Source of the DNA: Bordetella avium
GTDB lineage: Bacteria; Pseudomonadota; Gammaproteobacteria; Burkholderiales; Burkholderiaceae_B
Direction of reading: 5' to 3'
Length of the DNA: 64,000 nt
Assembly: GCF_034424645.1 (NCBI RefSeq)
Contig: NZ_CP139969.1
Location: 310,001 to 374,000, forward strand
Shown here: positions 45,230 to 53,235 of the stretch, in pieces
Layout: each line of letters opens with the position of its first letter
Numbering within the stretch: the stretch's first letter is position 1
Program-made: the position numbers and the translations under genes
Notes under the pieces: generated by a model
What the model saw: only the letters and a program-made list of their open reading frames with translations
What the model was told of the DNA's origin: nothing
Database searches by the model: none

Positions 45230-45840
45230 CCATAAGGCTGTGCTTGTTAGGCGCTGGCGGTTATGGACGTGAAGTGTTGGATTGTCTGTTGAATGACAGT
45301 CGGTTTGAAGTGGCGGGTTTCGTGGATGACTCGCCAGCGTTTCGAGGAAACGAGGTGGCCGGCGTGCCCGTGCTGGGGGGCGTCGATGATGTGCCTCTTC
45401 TACCTGACGTCTTGTTCCTTGCCAGCGTGGGCAGTCCGGCACTACGCCGAAAAATGACTCAGAGTTTGCTTGCCCGCGGAGCAAATTTTGCCCGTGTGCT
45501 GTGTGGATATATCGGGTCACGCAGCCAGATCGGCGCTTCGCTGATTCATCCCGGAGCCGTTCTTTCTGTGGATTGCCAAGTTGCGGATTATGTCAGCATT
45601 TCCTTTGGTGCCGTGCTTGGTCATGACACTGTGGTAGGTGATTACACCCATATCGGTTGGGGTGCTTTTATCGCTGGTAATTGCCATATAGGCGAAGGCG
45701 TCTTGATCGAGCCTAGTGTCTGTATCGCACGTGGTTTGCATATCGGATCTGGCGCGCACATCGGCTTGGGTTCGGTGGTCTTGCGTGATGTTCCAGAGGG
45801 CGCCACGGTGCTTGGGAATCCGGGGAGGGTAGTTCGATGA
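45226..45840 (+). CDS. NeuD/PglD-type sugar acyltransferase
   Basis: A 204-residue protein: N-terminal Rossmann-like domain (LCLLGAGGYGREVLDCLLND) and a C-terminal left-handed beta helix of hexapeptide repeats (IGSRSQIGASLIHPGAVLSV, then HIGWGAFIAGNCHIGEGVLI). PglD and NeuD acetylate UDP-amino sugars or sialic acid using acetyl-CoA. Here an unusual donor, acyl-ACP, should be considered given the locus. Overlaps both neighbours by four bases. Confidence 0.88.
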   Translation: MTIRLCLLGAGGYGREVLDCLLNDSRFEVAGFVDDSPAFRGNEVAGVPVLGGVDDVPLLPDVLFLASVGSPALRRKMTQSLLARGANFARVLCGYIGSRSQIGASLIHPGAVLSVDCQVADYVSISFGAVLGHDTVVGDYTHIGWGAFIAGNCHIGEGVLIEPSVCIARGLHIGSGAHIGLGSVVLRDVPEGATVLGNPGRVVR

Positions 45841-46985
45841 AAGAGGCGGTTTTTGACCCGGCTTGGTATGCCGATGAGCATTATTTGGCGCTGGAAAAGC
45901 GAGAGATTTTCGAGAAACTCTGGTTGGTCGCCGGTTTCCGTTCTGCGCTTAAGAAAGATGGCGACTATTTCACGATCACCATTTTTGACTATGAGATCGT
46001 CGTTCATCTGCTCAATGGCCAGCCTAGGGCCTATTTCAATATCTGTCCGCATCGCGGCGGCGCAATCGTTACCGACGTGACGGGCAATACCCGCCCTGTG
46101 TGTAAGTACCATGGCTGGGCTTTTCGTGACGGCGCCGCACTGACCGGTGTGCGCATGGCGAATGCCTTCGAGCACGATGCCGTCCGAGTCGATGATGCCT
46201 GTGGGCGCGGGCTCACCACCTTGGCGGTTGCTGTCGTCGGGCCGCTCATCTTCATCAATATGGATGGCCAGCCGCTAGCTATCGAAGAGCAGTTTCCCGC
46301 CGATGTGCTCGAACAGCTAGAGCGTGCCGGTCAGGGAAGTGCTGTGCTTCAGGCCGATTTCCTGGCACGGTATAACTGGAAGCTCAATATGGAGAACGTC
46401 AAAGATTGGATGCATGCGCCTTTTGTGCATTCATCGACGTTCTTGGGAACTTTGCCGGAGATGCAGCGGCAGCTTCAAGAACACGGGATGATCAGGATGC
46501 GTGAGACGGAGGCGCGAAGTTTCGGTCGCTTCGTTCAAGAAATTCGAGACCTTCGTTTGCTTTCTTATCGGATGCAGAGTTGTTATGAGGTCGAGGAACA
46601 GTGGTATGACTCAAAAATAAAGCGTCGGCTTTCTCCTGATCATTACGAGAATATCTTCCTCTTCCCTAACACCAATTTCTGTTCTGTCGGCGGTAGGTAC
46701 TACGCGACGCAGCAGTATTTTCCCAAGAGTGCGGGCAGCTTCTTTTATCGAATGAATTTCTGCCTGGCGGAAATGACAGCGAAATTCGACGCGGCGCCCT
46801 TATTGATGGCGATAGCCAGAGGGGAGCGTTTTGTTATTGATGAGGATAGTGTTGTGTTGGAGCGGGTCCAGCGAGGTTTCGCTAGCGCCAGTGGGCGTGA
46901 ATGGCGCTTTACGCAAGGCGACTATGAAGAGCACCTGATGCGGCAGATGGTTTATCTGCGAGATTGCGTTTACCGCGAGGTGTGA
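45837..46985 (+). CDS. Rieske non-heme iron oxygenase
   Basis: A 382-residue oxygenase alpha-subunit-like protein. The Rieske 2Fe-2S ligands are Cys70/His72 (ICPHRGG) and Cys89/His92 (CKYHGW); the mononuclear iron site follows as ENVKDWMHAPFVH (bridging Asp189, His192, His197) with a late acidic ligand in IDEDSVVLERVQ. No small subunit, ferredoxin or reductase gene is nearby, so electrons must come from elsewhere. Its place between two sugar acyltransferases suggests hydroxylation of an acyl group or sugar. CMP-Neu5Ac hydroxylase is a precedent for Rieske enzymes acting on sugar nucleotides. Confidence 0.9.
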   Translation: MKEAVFDPAWYADEHYLALEKREIFEKLWLVAGFRSALKKDGDYFTITIFDYEIVVHLLNGQPRAYFNICPHRGGAIVTDVTGNTRPVCKYHGWAFRDGAALTGVRMANAFEHDAVRVDDACGRGLTTLAVAVVGPLIFINMDGQPLAIEEQFPADVLEQLERAGQGSAVLQADFLARYNWKLNMENVKDWMHAPFVHSSTFLGTLPEMQRQLQEHGMIRMRETEARSFGRFVQEIRDLRLLSYRMQSCYEVEEQWYDSKIKRRLSPDHYENIFLFPNTNFCSVGGRYYATQQYFPKSAGSFFYRMNFCLAEMTAKFDAAPLLMAIARGERFVIDEDSVVLERVQRGFASASGREWRFTQGDYEEHLMRQMVYLRDCVYREV

Positions 46986-46987
46986 GC

Positions 46988-47635
46988 ATGTCAGAACTCA
47001 TGAATGTTGTATTTGCCGATCCCTATCTGGATAGCCTGGCTAGCGCTTATGTTCAGCGTCACTTTCCACAGGCACGGATCTGGAGCCTTGAGCGAGACGC
47101 TTTAGGCAGTTTTGATACCGCCGAGTTAGAGGCTGAGCTCAGCGGCAAGCCTTGTTTGTTGTTTGCGGGTCCAGGGTTTGCCGGGCGCTTGCGCATTGAT
47201 ATCTTCAGCCGTTTGCTGCGCGCTGGCCTGAAGTTGCTGCCTGTGATTTTTGATGCTGCGATGTGTGCGCCAGAAACCGTGGTTGGTGTTGGCTCCTTGA
47301 TCTATCCCAATAGTATTGTCGATAGTGGCGTGACGATCGGCTACAACACCTTGATCGGGCCGAATGCGATTATCGAGGCTGGCTGCAGTATCGGTAATCA
47401 CTGCTTCATCGGAGCCAATACGATTCTGCGCACGGGCACCAGGGTGGACAATTTTGTTTATCTTGCGGAAGGTTGTGACGTCGGTGGTCCGTCGGGCTTC
47501 AAGGCGGATGAGCCGGCAAGACTCAAGATAGAACGCGGTGTCATCGTGATGGATGCGACCCGCATCCGCGAAAGCCTGTCGTCCAGTGTCATGATCGATG
47601 CCGCCGTGGGCGATGTGATCCGTGTGTTTCGTTGA
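46988..47635 (+). CDS. Second left-handed beta-helix (hexapeptide) transferase
   Basis: A 215-residue protein. The N-terminal half (about 1-85) is an alpha/beta region without a clear family match; the C-terminal half has hexapeptide repeats from IYPNSIVDSGVTIGYNTLIG through IGNHCFIGANTILRTGTRVD. It resembles PglD-class and serine O-acetyltransferase-like folds. ATG 46988 follows GAGG, two bases after the Rieske stop. Role likely transfer of an acyl group to a sugar; substrate unknown. Lower in GC than the flanks. Confidence 0.75.
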   Translation: MSELMNVVFADPYLDSLASAYVQRHFPQARIWSLERDALGSFDTAELEAELSGKPCLLFAGPGFAGRLRIDIFSRLLRAGLKLLPVIFDAAMCAPETVVGVGSLIYPNSIVDSGVTIGYNTLIGPNAIIEAGCSIGNHCFIGANTILRTGTRVDNFVYLAEGCDVGGPSGFKADEPARLKIERGVIVMDATRIRESLSSSVMIDAAVGDVIRVFR

Positions 47636-47637
47636 CC

Positions 47638-48219
47638 ATGCGGCGGATCTTGGCCCTGGTTTTGCTCCTGCTGCTGTCACCGCTGCTTGTGCTGCTGGCC
47701 TTGTTGGTCTTGTGCGCCCACGGATGGCCGGTGTTGTTCACGCAGGAGCGCGCCGGGCTGCATGGCAGGCCATTTCGGCTGTATAAATTCCGTAGCATGC
47801 GTACGCCCAGTTATCCAGGCGAGTCTGATGAGGCGCGCCTCACCCGCTTTGGCCGTTGGCTGCGGCGCACCAGTCTGGATGAACTGCCTGGTCTGTGGAA
47901 TGTGCTCACTGGCGATATGAATTTCATCGGGCCGCGTCCCTTGCCCACGGTCTATGTGGCGCGTTGCACGCCCGAGCAGCGGCGCCGTTATGCGCTGCGG
48001 CCGGGTATTACGGGTTGGGCTCAGGTGCACGGCCGCAACGCCCTAGATTGGGAAAGCCGTTTTCGTCTCGATTGCTGGTATGTAGACCATGCGTCCTGGT
48101 GTGTGGACCTGCGCATTCTGTGGCTCACGCTGCGGGTGGTGTTGACCGGCGCAGGGGTCAGCGCGCCAGGGCAGGCGACCTGCGCCGAGTTTTTGCCTGA
48201 CAAGGATGGCCGCTCATGA
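47638..48219 (+). CDS. Small phosphoglycosyl transferase (PglC/WlbG-like)
   Basis: About 193 residues from ATG 47638. A single N-terminal membrane helix (ILALVLLLLLSPLLVLLALL) is followed by the monotopic PGT core with catalytic Asp-Glu in RTSLDELPGLWNVLTGDM and the FIGPRPLP motif, then RPGITGWAQVHGRN. PglC-type enzymes transfer a phospho-sugar from UDP-sugar to undecaprenyl phosphate, the first membrane step of glycan assembly. High GC content here returns to the chromosome average. Overlaps the aminotransferase by four bases. Confidence 0.9.
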   Translation: MRRILALVLLLLLSPLLVLLALLVLCAHGWPVLFTQERAGLHGRPFRLYKFRSMRTPSYPGESDEARLTRFGRWLRRTSLDELPGLWNVLTGDMNFIGPRPLPTVYVARCTPEQRRRYALRPGITGWAQVHGRNALDWESRFRLDCWYVDHASWCVDLRILWLTLRVVLTGAGVSAPGQATCAEFLPDKDGRS

Positions 48220-49367
48220 CCTGGCCGTTTTATGAAGAGGATGAGCGGCAGGCGGTCATGGATGTATTGGCGCGCGGGCAGGGCAATGCCTGGTCGGGGC
48301 CGGACGTGGCCGCGTTCGAGGCGGCCTACGCGGCTTATCTTGGTGTGCCTTACGCCGTCGCGCTGGCCAATGGCACGGTGGCTCTGGAGCTGGCGCTCAA
48401 AGCGCTGGACATCGGGCCGGGTCAGGATGTGCTGGTCACGGCGCGCTCTTTCATCGCCTCGGCGAGCGCCATCGTGGCAGTGGGCGCTCGCCCGGTGTTT
48501 GCCGATGTGGACGCAGACAGCCAGAACGTGACGGCCGCCACGCTTGAAGCCGCGCGCACCCCCCTCACGCGGGCGGTCGTTCTGGTGCATCTGGCGGGTT
48601 GGATGTGCGAGATGGATGACATCCTCGCTTGGGCCCGCAGGCATGGCATCAAGGTTGTGGAAGACTGCGCGCAGGCGCATGGCGCTAGCTATCGGAATCA
48701 GCCGGCAGGCAGTTTGGGCGATGCGGCGGCCTGGTCATTTTGTCAGGACAAGATTATCTCTACCGGCGGCGAGGGAGGCATGGTCACGACCGCTTCCGAG
48801 GCGGTCTGGCGCCGCGTGTGGAGCTTGAAGGATCATGGCAAACAGCCAGGCCCCCGGCCGTCTGGCGGCCCGAGCTTTCGTTGGGTGCATGAAGCGTTTG
48901 GCGGCAATGGCCGCATGACGGCGATGCAGGCCGCCATCGGGCGGATTCAATTGGGCAAGTGCGCGGCCTGGGTTGCCGCAAGGCGCGAGCGTGCGCATGG
49001 CCTGATGGACGCCGCCGCGCGCTATCCGGCCTTGCGCGTGCCGCGCCCGCCAGCGCATATCGGCCATGCGTATTACCGCTGTTATGTGTTTGTGCGTGCG
49101 CAGGCCTTGCGTCCCGGCTGGTCGCGGGATGCCTTGATGCTTGCCTTGCAAGAGCGCGGGGTGCGTGTTTTTCAGGGGAGCTGCCCTGAAATCTACCGCG
49201 AGGCCGCGTTTCGCCGCGCGGGTCTGGGACGGGCCCAGCCCTTGCCGGTGGCGCGTGAGCTGGGGCTGAGCAGTCTGGCCTTTCTGGTCGATCCAGGGGT
49301 GGATAGGGCGGAGCAAGCGCAGCGTCTGCGTGCGCTGGATGAGGTGATGTCGCGGGCCAGCGTCTGA
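48216..49367 (+). CDS. DegT/DnrJ/EryC1/StrS sugar aminotransferase
   Basis: A 383-residue PLP enzyme that aminates a 4-keto (or 3-keto) nucleotide sugar. The PLP Lys lies in WSFCQDKIISTGGEGGM (about 173-189), with ALANGTVALELALKAL early, and EDCAQAHGA (catalytic Asp). Related to PglE and WlbF-type proteins. No nucleotide-sugar dehydratase to supply its substrate is in the window. Last gene of the island; 78 bases separate it from ubiJ, with only weak hairpin sequence between. Confidence 0.9.
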   Translation: MTWPFYEEDERQAVMDVLARGQGNAWSGPDVAAFEAAYAAYLGVPYAVALANGTVALELALKALDIGPGQDVLVTARSFIASASAIVAVGARPVFADVDADSQNVTAATLEAARTPLTRAVVLVHLAGWMCEMDDILAWARRHGIKVVEDCAQAHGASYRNQPAGSLGDAAAWSFCQDKIISTGGEGGMVTTASEAVWRRVWSLKDHGKQPGPRPSGGPSFRWVHEAFGGNGRMTAMQAAIGRIQLGKCAAWVAARRERAHGLMDAAARYPALRVPRPPAHIGHAYYRCYVFVRAQALRPGWSRDALMLALQERGVRVFQGSCPEIYREAAFRRAGLGRAQPLPVARELGLSSLAFLVDPGVDRAEQAQRLRALDEVMSRASV

Positions 49368-49445
49368 AACAACGGTAATGGTATTAAACCGGTAAACTGC
49401 GGGGATGTTCCTCCCCTGCCGGGGCTGTCTGTTTTCCTGTTTTCG

Positions 49446-50081
49446 ATGCTGCCTGCACTGCCTACTCCAACGCGTTTCGCCTTGCGCGCCTTGAATACCT
49501 TGCTTGATCGTGAGGCCTGGGCCCGCGAACGTCTTGCCCGCCATGGCGGCAAGACTGTGCGTTTTGCCTTGAATGGCTTTGGCCTGTCCCTGACCATAGA
49601 CAACGAGGGGCGTGTGCAAGAGTCTGATCCAGCTATCGTGCCCGATGTCACGCTGTCAGCCCTGCCCGAGCGTTTGAGTTTGCTGCAATTTTTGCCTGGC
49701 TCGCCCAAACCGGATATGGCTGAAGTCACGCATATTTCGGGCGATGCGGCATTGGCCCAGGTGGTGGCGGATCTGGCGCGTGATCTGCGCTGGGATGCTC
49801 AGGATGACCTGGCTCGTGTGATCGGCGATATTCCCGCGTTGCGCCTGACGGCCGGCCTGCAAGCCTTTTTGCGCGGCACGCGTGAGGCCGCTCGCCGTAT
49901 GGCGGGCAATACGGCCGAGTATCTGGCCGAAGAAAGCCGGGTGCTTGCGGGGCGGCCTGTCTTTGAGCAGTGGCGTTTGGATCTGACGGAGCTGCAACAG
50001 GATACGGACCGTCTGGCCCGTTCGATCGGCGCATTGCAGAGCCGTCTGGCAGCCCTGCCGCTCAGGGGTAATCGCTCATGA
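49446..50081 (+). CDS. ubiJ: Ubiquinone biosynthesis accessory factor UbiJ
   Basis: A 211-residue SCP2-like lipid-binding protein ([20 protein letters not shown] then [17 protein letters not shown]) with a C-terminal helical segment, as in UbiJ (E. coli 201). With UbiK it supports the soluble Ubi complex that hydroxylates and methylates ubiquinone precursors. The stop overlaps ubiB by four bases, matching the conserved ubiJ-ubiB arrangement. Confidence 0.88.
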   Translation: MLPALPTPTRFALRALNTLLDREAWARERLARHGGKTVRFALNGFGLSLTIDNEGRVQESDPAIVPDVTLSALPERLSLLQFLPGSPKPDMAEVTHISGDAALAQVVADLARDLRWDAQDDLARVIGDIPALRLTAGLQAFLRGTREAARRMAGNTAEYLAEESRVLAGRPVFEQWRLDLTELQQDTDRLARSIGALQSRLAALPLRGNRS

Positions 50082-51631
50082 TGACCTTTCTGCGTCTGCT
50101 GCGCATCATTTTGGTTTCTTTGCGTTACGGTCTCGATGAACTGGTGCTGTCCAGTCTCAATCATCCCGTGGCCAACGGTCTGTTGCGCGTGATCCGTTTG
50201 GGCACCCGGCCGCGTGCCCCCCGCGGTGAGCGCCTGCGCCGCGCGCTGGAGTCGCTCGGCCCGATTTTCGTGAAGTTCGGCCAGGTGCTGTCTACCCGCC
50301 GGGATCTGATCCCGGCTGATATCGCCAACGAGCTGGCCCTATTGCAGGATCGCGTACCGCCTTTCCCCTCGGCGCAGGCGGCAGCCTGCATCGAGGCCGC
50401 GCTGGGTGCGCCGCCCGCGCAGCTCTTCGCGCAGTTCGATACGGACCCGGTGGCTTCGGCTTCGATCGCACAAGTGCATTTTGCGGTGCTGCACGATGGC
50501 CGCAAGGTGGCCGTCAAGGTGCTGCGGCCCGGCATGCGCGCTGTCATCGACAAAGACATGGGGCTGTTGCGCATTGTGGCGCGCGTCATCGAGCGGCTGG
50601 GTCCGGATGGCCGCCGCCTGAAGCCGCGTGAGGTAGTGGCCGAGTTCGATAAATACCTGCATGACGAGTTGGATCTCGTGCGCGAAGCCGCCAACTGCAG
50701 CCAGTTGCGCCGCAATTTCGGGCCTGAATCGGGCCGGGGCGATATTCTGATCGTGCCCGAGGTGATCTGGGAGTACACGGCCAGCACCGTTTTCACGATG
50801 GAGCGCATGTATGGCATTCCGGTGGGGCAGATCGATCGTCTGCGGGCTGCGGGCATAGACATCCCGACACTGGCCCGCAGCGGTGTGGAAATTTTCTTTA
50901 CCCAGGTGTTTACGGACGGTTTTTTCCATGCCGACATGCACCCGGGTAATATTTATGTCTCTGACAACCCGGCCACGCTGGGGCGTTACATCGCTCTGGA
51001 TTTCGGCATCGTGGGTTCTTTGTCGGAGTTCGATAAAAACTATCTCGCGCAGAATTTTCTGGCTTTCTTCCGCCGCGATTACCGGCGTGTGGCGCAGTTG
51101 CACATCGAGTCCGGCTGGGTGCCGCCCGACACGCGCGAAGAAGAGCTGGAGGGCGCCGTGCGCGCCGTCTGCGAACCCTATTTCGACCGGCCGCTTGCCG
51201 AGATTTCTCTGGGGCAGGTGCTGTTGCGTCTGTTTCAGACCTCGCGCCGCTTTAACGTCGAAATCCAGCCTCAGCTGGTGTTGTTGCAAAAGACCCTGCT
51301 CAATGTCGAGGGCCTCGGGCGTCAACTGGACCCTGACCTCGACCTGTGGAAAACGGCCAAGCCCTACCTGGAACGCTGGATGCGTCAGCGTGTGGGATGG
51401 GACGGCCTCAAACGCAGTCTGATCAAGGAGGCGGTTCAATGGTCGCAGATGTTGCCGGCCATGCCCCGCCTGGTGCACGACTATCTGAGCCGCCCGAATG
51501 TCTCGCCGCAGATGTTGGCCGAGACGCAGCGACTGCGCCGCGCGCAGGAACAGGGCAATCGCCTTCTCGCCGCATTGACGGCAGTGCTCGCCGTGGGGAT
51601 CGCGGTGGCGCTATGGGCCCTGACGCGATAA
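50078..51631 (+). CDS. ubiB: Ubiquinone biosynthesis regulatory protein kinase-like UbiB
   Basis: A 517-residue ABC1/ADCK atypical kinase. The KxGQ motif is in [16 protein letters not shown] (about 64-79), the Ala-rich nucleotide loop in [12 protein letters not shown] (about 127-138), the catalytic Lys in VAVKVLRPG, the catalytic HADMHPGN (about 287-294), and [11 protein letters not shown]-terminal hydrophobic helix ([20 protein letters not shown]) anchors it. It supports ubiquinone assembly. E. coli UbiB is 546 residues. Confidence 0.95.
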   Translation: MMTFLRLLRIILVSLRYGLDELVLSSLNHPVANGLLRVIRLGTRPRAPRGERLRRALESLGPIFVKFGQVLSTRRDLIPADIANELALLQDRVPPFPSAQAAACIEAALGAPPAQLFAQFDTDPVASASIAQVHFAVLHDGRKVAVKVLRPGMRAVIDKDMGLLRIVARVIERLGPDGRRLKPREVVAEFDKYLHDELDLVREAANCSQLRRNFGPESGRGDILIVPEVIWEYTASTVFTMERMYGIPVGQIDRLRAAGIDIPTLARSGVEIFFTQVFTDGFFHADMHPGNIYVSDNPATLGRYIALDFGIVGSLSEFDKNYLAQNFLAFFRRDYRRVAQLHIESGWVPPDTREEELEGAVRAVCEPYFDRPLAEISLGQVLLRLFQTSRRFNVEIQPQLVLLQKTLLNVEGLGRQLDPDLDLWKTAKPYLERWMRQRVGWDGLKRSLIKEAVQWSQMLPAMPRLVHDYLSRPNVSPQMLAETQRLRRAQEQGNRLLAALTAVLAVGIAVALWALTR

Positions 51632-51813
51632 AGGCGGGGCAAGTGTTGTAAGGCTCGCACTGTCGTTTATTCGTCACCAGTCTGTCACGACAGCTTCGCG
51701 TTGGCGGGCGATAACTAAACCATTTTTATAAGCCTGTAGCACAGGGGAGATTACATCTTGCGTGTCTTCCGCTAACCCTGAGCTTTCAAGCGGGAAATCC
51801 AAAAGGACGACTC

Positions 51814-52701
51814 ATGCTTTATCCTGACCTCTTCAAAACCATGGAAGCCGTGCGCTGGAATATGGCGACTGATATTCCCTGGGACGACTTTGACCGCAGC
51901 AAGCTGTCGGAGGAGCAGGCCTTCACCATCAAGATGAATGCCATTACCGAATGGGCGGCCCTGCCTGCCACTGAAATGTTCCTGCGCGATAATCGCGGCG
52001 ACAGCGATTTCTGCGCTTTCATGTCGGTGTGGTTTTTTGAAGAGCAGAAACACTCGCTGGTGCTGATGGAGTATCTGCGCCGTTTCCGTCCGGATCTGAT
52101 GCCGACCGAAGAGGAACTGCACAAAGTGCGATTCGAATTCGATCCGGCCCCGGAACTCGAAACCCTGATGCTGCATTTCTGCGGAGAAATCCGCTTGAAT
52201 CACTGGTATCGCTGCGCTGGCGATTGGCACACCGAACCCGTCATCCGTGCCATCTACAAGACCATTGCTAAAGATGAGGCGCGCCATGCTGGCGCCTATC
52301 TGCAATACATGCGCCGCGCCCTGCACGATCGTGGCGATGTGGTCAGCAGCAGCGCGCGTCAGGCCTTCGCCAAGATCGGCGTGCTGATGGCTTCGACCGG
52401 CCGGGGCAACCAGGCGATGCACCCGACCAATCTGCACGTCAACAAGGCGCTTTTCCCGAACGATACGGTGCAATCGCGTCTGCCGGAGCCGGGTTGGCTG
52501 GAAAACTGGCTCGATACGCAAATTCGCTTTGATGGCCAGTGGGAGCAGAAAGTGAGCAGCCGTATTTTGCATATTTTGTCCAAGCTGCTCGACAGTCCCT
52601 TTGAAAACGTCAAGGACTTGAACCGCTACCGTAAGGAAGTGGCCAACCGGCTGGCGCGTTCCGTGCGCGCTGAGCCCGACGGCATTCTGGTCGGCGTCTG
52701 A
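51814..52701 (+). CDS. Diiron ferritin-like (acyl-ACP desaturase-like) protein
   Basis: A 295-residue all-helical protein with two E-x2-H diiron motifs, FFEEQKHS (about 72-79) and AKDEARHAG (about 153-161), plus a helix with an earlier Glu (ITEWAALPATEMF). This is the pattern of type 2 acyl-ACP desaturases and related diiron proteins. Substrate is unknown. It lies between ubiB (182 bases upstream; no gene seen in the gap) and rfaE2. An AAAAGGA site precedes ATG 51814. Confidence 0.82.
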   Translation: MLYPDLFKTMEAVRWNMATDIPWDDFDRSKLSEEQAFTIKMNAITEWAALPATEMFLRDNRGDSDFCAFMSVWFFEEQKHSLVLMEYLRRFRPDLMPTEEELHKVRFEFDPAPELETLMLHFCGEIRLNHWYRCAGDWHTEPVIRAIYKTIAKDEARHAGAYLQYMRRALHDRGDVVSSSARQAFAKIGVLMASTGRGNQAMHPTNLHVNKALFPNDTVQSRLPEPGWLENWLDTQIRFDGQWEQKVSSRILHILSKLLDSPFENVKDLNRYRKEVANRLARSVRAEPDGILVGV

Positions 52702-52738
52702 GCAGGCTTTTCGAGACAGGCGGCGCTACAATCCCGCC

Positions 52739-53227
52739 ATGTCTCAAGCCCGCTTCGAATCCAAAATCTACACACGCGCAGACCTGGTGGCCGCTGTTGC
52801 CGCCGGCAAGCTTGCGCGTCCGCTGGTCTTCACCAATGGCGTGTTCGATCTGCTGCACCGTGGCCATGCGACCTATCTCGATGAGGCCGCCCAGCTCGGG
52901 GCGACCCTGATCGTGGCGGTCAATACCGATGCGTCGGTGCGCCGTTTGGGCAAGGGCGAGGAAAGGCCGCTGAATACCGAGGCTGACCGAGCTGCGTTGT
53001 TAGCGGCCTTGCAGAGCGTGGATGCCGTGACGGCTTTTGGCGAAGACACACCCGAAGCGCTGATCGCGGAATTGCGCCCCGACATCATCGTCAAGGGCGG
53101 CGACTACGATATGGAAAAACTTCCCGAAACTGCGCTGGTGCGTAGCTGGGGCGGGCGGGCCGTGGCGATTCCGTTTCAGTTTGAGCGTTCGACGACCACG
53201 CTGGTGCGCAAGATCCGGGGCGCCTGA
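52739..53227 (+). CDS. rfaE2: D-glycero-beta-D-manno-heptose 1-phosphate adenylyltransferase
   Basis: A 162-residue nucleotidyltransferase equal to the C-terminal half of E. coli HldE. The motif FTNGVFDLLHRGHATYLDEA (about 31-50) carries the HxGH nucleotide site; VKGGDYDMEKLPETALV and FERSTTTLVRKI close the protein. It forms ADP-heptose for LPS core. In betaproteobacteria the kinase half is a separate gene (rfaE1), not in this window. Confidence 0.93.
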   Translation: MSQARFESKIYTRADLVAAVAAGKLARPLVFTNGVFDLLHRGHATYLDEAAQLGATLIVAVNTDASVRRLGKGEERPLNTEADRAALLAALQSVDAVTAFGEDTPEALIAELRPDIIVKGGDYDMEKLPETALVRSWGGRAVAIPFQFERSTTTLVRKIRGA

Positions 53228-53235
53228 GGCCTGCC

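Noticed and set aside
49395..49440. Possible terminator between the DegT gene and ubiJ
   Set aside because: Several short G/C runs can pair in alternative ways, but none gives a long stem with a T-tract.
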